The translations under genes and the position numbers were made by a program. The notes under the pieces are model-generated. The model was not told where the DNA came from and ran no database searches. It saw only the letters and a program-made list of their open reading frames with translations. This document shows positions 60,510-64,000 of a stretch of DNA of 64,000 nt, piece after piece. The stretch's first letter is position 1. Each line of letters begins with the position of its first letter. This DNA comes from JBECKS01 sp964557005 (GTDB lineage Bacteria > Pseudomonadota > Gammaproteobacteria > Pseudomonadales > JBECKS01): assembly GCA_964557005.1 (NCBI GenBank), contig CAZKYI010000008.1, positions 1 through 64,000 of the forward strand. The letters are read 5' to 3'.

Positions 60510-61494
60510 ACACAGCAGTCATGTACTGCGCCTGATTTTTCTTTGCTGTCTGGCAACAATAGTTGTTAGCTGTGCAACTCAAACAGGTACAAAAACAGAT
60601 ACTGGTGCACTGAGTACCAGCGAACGGCTGTCTCGTATTAAAGCCACTGGAACCAGCAAGGAGCAACAGGAACAATCTGATTCAGATGAAGATTCCGATG
60701 AGGACGACAATACTGAATTATCTTATATAAAGCGCACACCTGTAGCCGCACCCAAAGAAGTCTACATACCCGAAAAAAGCAATTATCAATTACCCAAGCC
60801 AATAAAACGTACTCACCCCAAAGTTGAGGTTGGCAGAGATACACAATCAGAATATAGAGATGCACTTAAAGCTCTGGAAAAAGGTATTCAAACCAAAAAT
60901 TTCACTGATGCACTTGCCCGCTTTGAATCGATGACTGGCAAGTATCCGCAACTGTCGGGGCCTCAAACCAATATCGGCATGATTTATATGCATCAGAAAA
61001 AATTTGAAGATGCCGAAGCCGCATTCCAGAAAGCTTTACAAATCAATCCCGAAAATGAATTTGCACTCAATAATCTCGGCTTATGTTATCGCGAACTTGG
61101 CAAGTTTCCCGAAGCCAAACAAAGTTATTTAAAAGCAACCGCGCTTGAACCTGGATATGCAGAAGCTCACTATAATTTAGGTGTGCTGGCAGATTTGTAT
61201 CTGCGTGATGTGGAACTGGCCATCGAGTCTTTTGAATACTACCGCTTAAGCAACCGCCGTAAAGATGAAGAAGTGGATAGCTGGCTAATCGATTTGAGAA
61301 ACCGGCTTGCTGCACAAAAACCATCGACTATTCCAGCCCAAACTACATCAACCCAGACAACACCCAATCAAAATACTGCAAATGAAAATTCTGCTCCACC
61401 CGCTCAAACACAACAACAAAACACGGTTGAAGCAGATGCAGTCATAACAGAAACTCCTGAATCCAGTGATACCTCTACCGAGGATGCACCATGA
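60490..61494 (+). CDS. TPR lipoprotein
   Basis: 334 aa. Lipobox VVSC (Cys about 28), an acidic low-complexity stretch (SDSDEDSDEDDN-type, about 60-75), then three or four canonical TPRs at about 115-250, for example EFALNNLGLCYRELGKFPEA and YAEAHYNLGVL. The Thr/Gln/Asn-rich C-terminal tail is disordered. It overlaps the upstream TPR gene by 20 bases and the next gene by 4 (ATGA). In form it resembles GltE- or PilF-like small TPR lipoproteins. Confidence 0.82.
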   Translation: MWNPSIKHSSHVLRLIFLCCLATIVVSCATQTGTKTDTGALSTSERLSRIKATGTSKEQQEQSDSDEDSDEDDNTELSYIKRTPVAAPKEVYIPEKSNYQLPKPIKRTHPKVEVGRDTQSEYRDALKALEKGIQTKNFTDALARFESMTGKYPQLSGPQTNIGMIYMHQKKFEDAEAAFQKALQINPENEFALNNLGLCYRELGKFPEAKQSYLKATALEPGYAEAHYNLGVLADLYLRDVELAIESFEYYRLSNRRKDEEVDSWLIDLRNRLAAQKPSTIPAQTTSTQTTPNQNTANENSAPPAQTQQQNTVEADAVITETPESSDTSTEDAP

Positions 61495-61754
61495 ATATTT
61501 CTACCCATAAATTTCTGATTCCTGTCGTTTTGCTGGCATGTTATAGCGCGTCGGTGATGGCTGAAAATGGTAAAAGTGTCACGATTCGTGGTGACAATGA
61601 ATCACCTACCGTGCTCTATCTGGTTCCCTGGAAAAAAACACCACAAACCCAGGGAAATACCGATTTTGAGATGGACATGAATTTTGAAAACAAGCCCTTG
61701 AATCGTAGCGAGGTGATGCGTGAGATTCATTATTATCAAAACGCTGGACAGTAA
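61491..61754 (+). CDS. Small exported protein
   Basis: 87 aa. Signal peptide (PVVLLACYSASVMA), then about 65 residues with VLYLVPWKKTP and a Glu/Asn-rich tail. Unrecognised. It starts inside the stop of the TPR lipoprotein gene (ATGA), so it belongs to the same unit. The 234 bp that follow hold no gene and separate the scaffold part from the motor part. Confidence 0.7.
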   Translation: MNISTHKFLIPVVLLACYSASVMAENGKSVTIRGDNESPTVLYLVPWKKTPQTQGNTDFEMDMNFENKPLNRSEVMREIHYYQNAGQ

Positions 61755-61988
61755 AATCCGTGAATAAAAATGCAGGTTTTGACACTTGCCTCTACCATGC
61801 AAGAGGACTATTCTAGGCCACTGTCGGGGCAAGGCTCCCCACGCAAGTTGCTTTAAAAACAATCATAATTTTTTCAAAAAGCAAACATAATTTACCCAAT
61901 GGAATGTACTTGAGAAAAATTGCCGCAAGGTAATTCCCGAGTATATTTTTATAAACAACATCAGCACCTGTGCCGTAGGAGACTCAAG

Positions 61989-62774
61989 ATGGCCAACGAA
62001 GCCACAACACTAGAAACCACTAACACTACCCTTCAAACTTCACTGGATGCAGTGGCTGATCCTGCTGCCCTTGAAACGGCACTCAACGCTGCACCGGCTG
62101 CTGGACCTGGTGTCTTTGAAACCGTGATTAACTTTATGCAGGATGGCGGTTCTTTTATGTACATTATCCTGCTGGTTCTTGTAGTTGGCTTTGGATTTGT
62201 TGTTGAGCGTACGATTTATCTTTCACGTACAAGATCCAAAAACCAGAAAGTCTGGAATGAACTTTTTCCGGTACTGACACAAGGTAAATTCAAGCAAGCA
62301 CTCGAAGTTGCCAAAAATGATGACAGTGCTGTTTCCCGCATGATTGTTTATGGGCTTTCCCGCAGTGCCTATTCTCGCCGTACTGAGGACATCGAATTGG
62401 CGCTGGAAGAAGGCTTGATGGAAGTCATTCCTCGCCTTGAGGCACGCACTCCCTACATCGCAATGCTGGCAAACATCGCCACCCTGCTCGGTCTGCTTGG
62501 AACCATTATGGGTTTGATTCAAGCCTTTACTGCGGTTGCTAATGCCGATCCGGCTGAAAAAGCAGCTTTGCTTTCTTCCAGTATTTCAATTGCGATGAAC
62601 ACCACCGCATTTGGTCTGATTGCTGCTATTCCCATGTTGCTTATGTTTGCCTGGCTGCAAGCAAGAACGGGGGAAATTGTTGACAGTCTGGAAATGACTT
62701 CTGTGAAATTCCTGAACATCTTTAGACAAGCGCAAGCCAACGCTGAAAACAAAAAAGAATCATCTGCTGCTTAA
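61989..62774 (+). CDS. TolQ/ExbB/MotA-type proton-channel protein (AglR-like)
   Basis: 261 aa from the ATG at 61989 with AGGAG upstream. A Thr/Ala-rich polar N-terminus (1-40), TM1 near 53-75 (SFMYIILLVLVVGFGFVVERTI), a cytoplasmic loop, then TM2/TM3 in the conserved MotA-TolQ-ExbB core: TPYIAMLANIATLLGLLGTIMGLIQAF and TAFGLIAAIPMLLMFAWL. It forms a proton channel with the ExbD-like partners encoded next. The TPR and barrel genes upstream suggest an Agl/Nfs-type motor rather than a TonB or Tol system. Confidence 0.9.
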   Translation: MANEATTLETTNTTLQTSLDAVADPAALETALNAAPAAGPGVFETVINFMQDGGSFMYIILLVLVVGFGFVVERTIYLSRTRSKNQKVWNELFPVLTQGKFKQALEVAKNDDSAVSRMIVYGLSRSAYSRRTEDIELALEEGLMEVIPRLEARTPYIAMLANIATLLGLLGTIMGLIQAFTAVANADPAEKAALLSSSISIAMNTTAFGLIAAIPMLLMFAWLQARTGEIVDSLEMTSVKFLNIFRQAQANAENKKESSAA

Positions 62775-62828
62775 GTAAAAAACTTGCTTGGTGCATTTTT
62801 TTACCTTTAGAACTCAACTGGAGTCATT

Positions 62829-63368
62829 ATGAGAGGCAGAAGACGAAAAGAAGTCGATACGGAATTAAATATCATCACTTTTTTGAATTTGATGGTGATA
62901 CTGATTCCGTTTCTATTGATGTCAGCGGCTTTCACACAGCTGTCAGTGCTTGATTTGAACCTGCCAAGTGCAGCAGCCCCTGATCAAAATGATACAAAAA
63001 GCGAACCCAAACCTGCGTTTGAAGTGACTGTTTCCGAGCATTTTCTGGTGCTGGGCAATCGTAACCAGACCAAGGTACTTCCGGCGGGCATTCTGAAAGT
63101 CATTGAAAAATCTGAAGACGCACACAACTTCAAAGAATTGAATGCGACTTTAAAACGTATCAAAGAAAGCTTTCCAGAAATCGAAGATATCACCATCCTG
63201 CTCGAAGAAGAGACACCCTATAATCTGCTTATTCAGACGATGGATAGCGTCAGGGTTGAGGTGAGCAACGGTAACGAGTACGAATTATTCCCGGGTATCG
63301 CTATTGGTGATGCACCTGCAGATGCCATCAAGCAGCTCAATGCCAGATATGGCAAGGAAGGTGCTTAA
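62829..63368 (+). CDS. ExbD/TolR-type protein 1, Asn at the proton-site position
   Basis: 179 aa. Basic N-terminus, one TM helix (about 14-38) and a periplasmic domain of about 120 residues. In ExbD/TolR the helix begins near PLLD or FIDV, with an essential Asp. Here the same place reads TFLNLMVILIPFLL, so residue 20 is Asn. It would pair with the second ExbD-like protein. Its stop overlaps the next start (TAATG). Confidence 0.85.
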   Translation: MRGRRRKEVDTELNIITFLNLMVILIPFLLMSAAFTQLSVLDLNLPSAAAPDQNDTKSEPKPAFEVTVSEHFLVLGNRNQTKVLPAGILKVIEKSEDAHNFKELNATLKRIKESFPEIEDITILLEEETPYNLLIQTMDSVRVEVSNGNEYELFPGIAIGDAPADAIKQLNARYGKEGA

Positions 63369-63877
63369 TGGCTCAGTCAAAAAAAGCCGCACGTATTGAA
63401 CGTCACAAGCGCCGTAGAAATCGGGGATCAGCCTTAAACCTGACAGCACTGATGGATATTTTTACCATTCTGGTGTTTTTCCTGCTGGTCAATTCCTCTC
63501 AGGAACAACCTCCCAGCCACGACAATCTGGTGCTCCCTATATCTACAGCGACCAAGGAATTGAAAGACAACCTGATTATTATGGTCACCAGCGAAAGTAT
63601 TCTGGTACAGGGCGTTGAAGTAGCCAATGCTCAAATAGCCAAGAATCTGGAGGACGACTCCATTCCCGGTTTGTCCGAAGAGTTGCGCAGACAGGCTCAA
63701 CGTATTCGCGCAAATACTGATGACCCTGTGAAGGCCAGTGAAATTACCATCATGGCTGATAAGGAAATTCCTTATAAGTTATTGCGTAAATTGATGTTTA
63801 CCTGCACAGAACGTGATTTCACACGTATTTCACTGCTGGTCATCAAACAGGAAAAGAGGGCTAATGAAAATGGATAA
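63368..63877 (+). CDS. ExbD/TolR-type protein 2, proton-site Asp present
   Basis: 169 aa. Very basic N-terminus (KKAARIERHKRRRNRG), then a TM helix with LMDIFTILVFFLL, Asp30 at the conserved proton-carrying position, and a periplasmic domain ending LVIKQEKRANENG. Together with protein 1 and the ExbB-like protein it makes an AglRQS-like trio. It overlaps the next gene by 14 bases. Confidence 0.88.
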   Translation: MAQSKKAARIERHKRRRNRGSALNLTALMDIFTILVFFLLVNSSQEQPPSHDNLVLPISTATKELKDNLIIMVTSESILVQGVEVANAQIAKNLEDDSIPGLSEELRRQAQRIRANTDDPVKASEITIMADKEIPYKLLRKLMFTCTERDFTRISLLVIKQEKRANENG

Positions 63878-64000
63878 TTTTCGTGCTTATAGCATTACCC
63901 CGCTTCTTCCCTGGGATAAAGATCAGCAAGACCGTCTGTATCGCCTCATTATCATTATCTTCCTGCTAATCGGCATTATATTCGGCGTTTTATTTGCCAA
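63864..64000 (+). CDS. Start of a single-TM envelope protein (AgmX/GltG-like?), cut by window end
   Basis: Only 45 codons are present. The sequence starts MKMDNFRAYSITPLLPWDKD, then a TM helix rich in Ile/Leu/Phe (LIIIIFLLIGIIFGVLF) begins near residue 28. A short N-terminus with LPW before a single TM helix, directly after an ExbB-ExbD-ExbD trio, is what AgmX/PglI C-terminal-domain (TonB-like) proteins look like. The identity needs the missing part. Confidence 0.55.
   Translation, partial: MKMDNFRAYSITPLLPWDKDQQDRLYRLIIIIFLLIGIIFGVLFA

Noticed and set aside
61755..61988. Promoter for the motor genes
   Set aside because: TTGAGA and TATATT are present but 26 bases apart, and CATAAT lacks a partner box, so no promoter is claimed.
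61989..63877. Call as ExbBD-TonB or TolQRA system
   Set aside because: Two ExbD-like genes follow one ExbB-like gene, no TonB-dependent receptor, tolB or pal is present, and the upstream genes are TPR and barrel proteins.
1..64000. CRISPR array, prophage, insertion sequence or integrase
   Set aside because: No regularly spaced repeats, no transposase or integrase motifs and no phage structural genes were recognised on either strand.

Overview
This window looks like chromosome of a marine-type gammaproteobacterium. Evidence: Na+-translocating NADH:quinone reductase (nqrA-F) beside a long-form GAPDH as in Pseudomonas, pdxB, yajQ, rluB/scpB/scpA/yciO, the valine-degradation genes mmsA/mmsB, an AlkB-type hydroxylase and FATP-type acyl-CoA synthetase, and OMPLA. 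The genus cannot be fixed from sequence alone. No transposase, integrase, prophage, CRISPR array or rRNA was recognised.

Layout. 1-161: tRNA-Asp (cut by the window edge) and tRNA-Val, minus strand. 0.3-25.2 kb: lipid, hydrocarbon and branched-chain metabolism (acyl-CoA synthetase, acyl-CoA dehydrogenase, FAD monooxygenase, mmsA/mmsB, AlkB family, iron alcohol dehydrogenase), pdxH, and peroxide defence (ahpC/ahpF divergent from oxyR). Between these lie a lipoprotein gene with an A8 frameshift in its signal peptide, a methyltransferase plus cyanophycin-synthetase-like ATP-grasp pair, a Ser/Thr kinase, a dipeptidase-like hydrolase and a serine beta-lactamase-fold protein. Two paralogues of an unrecognised ~222-aa family sit beside dehydrogenase genes. 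25.2-36 kb: rluB-scpB-scpA-trpS-yciO and, farther on, an RNase AM-like PHP gene, a VC0807-type membrane protein, yciI, an SH3/coiled-coil protein and pldA. Between yciO and the PHP gene is an accessory patch: a HepT/MntA-type pair, a lipoprotein whose promoter spacer contains 13 consecutive G, and a MATE exporter. 36-46 kb: gloB, nqrM, apbE, nqrFEDCBA (a complete Na+-NQR with its two maturation factors) and GAPDH. 46-50.2 kb: membrane-anchored cold-shock protein, yajQ, an ATP-NAD-kinase-like protein, pdxB and a 5'-3' exonuclease.

50.5-64 kb, all plus strand: the most interesting region. It is a tightly packed set of exported proteins: SH3 plus beta-barrel protein, thioredoxin-fold protein without redox cysteines, small lipoprotein ending in CDCR, two further barrel proteins, a coiled-coil/beta-sandwich protein, three TPR proteins (two of them lipoproteins) and a small exported protein. 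These are followed by a TolQ/ExbB-type protein, two TolR/ExbD-type proteins and the start of a single-TM protein. The composition resembles the Agl-Glt/Nfs trans-envelope machines of Myxococcus: a proton-channel motor coupled through TPR and TonB-like parts to outer-membrane barrels. One of the two ExbD-like proteins has Asn where the proton-carrying Asp is expected.

Calls of enzyme families rest on motifs visible in the translations. Assignments in the 50-64 kb cluster rest on fold type, order and general resemblance, and are inference.
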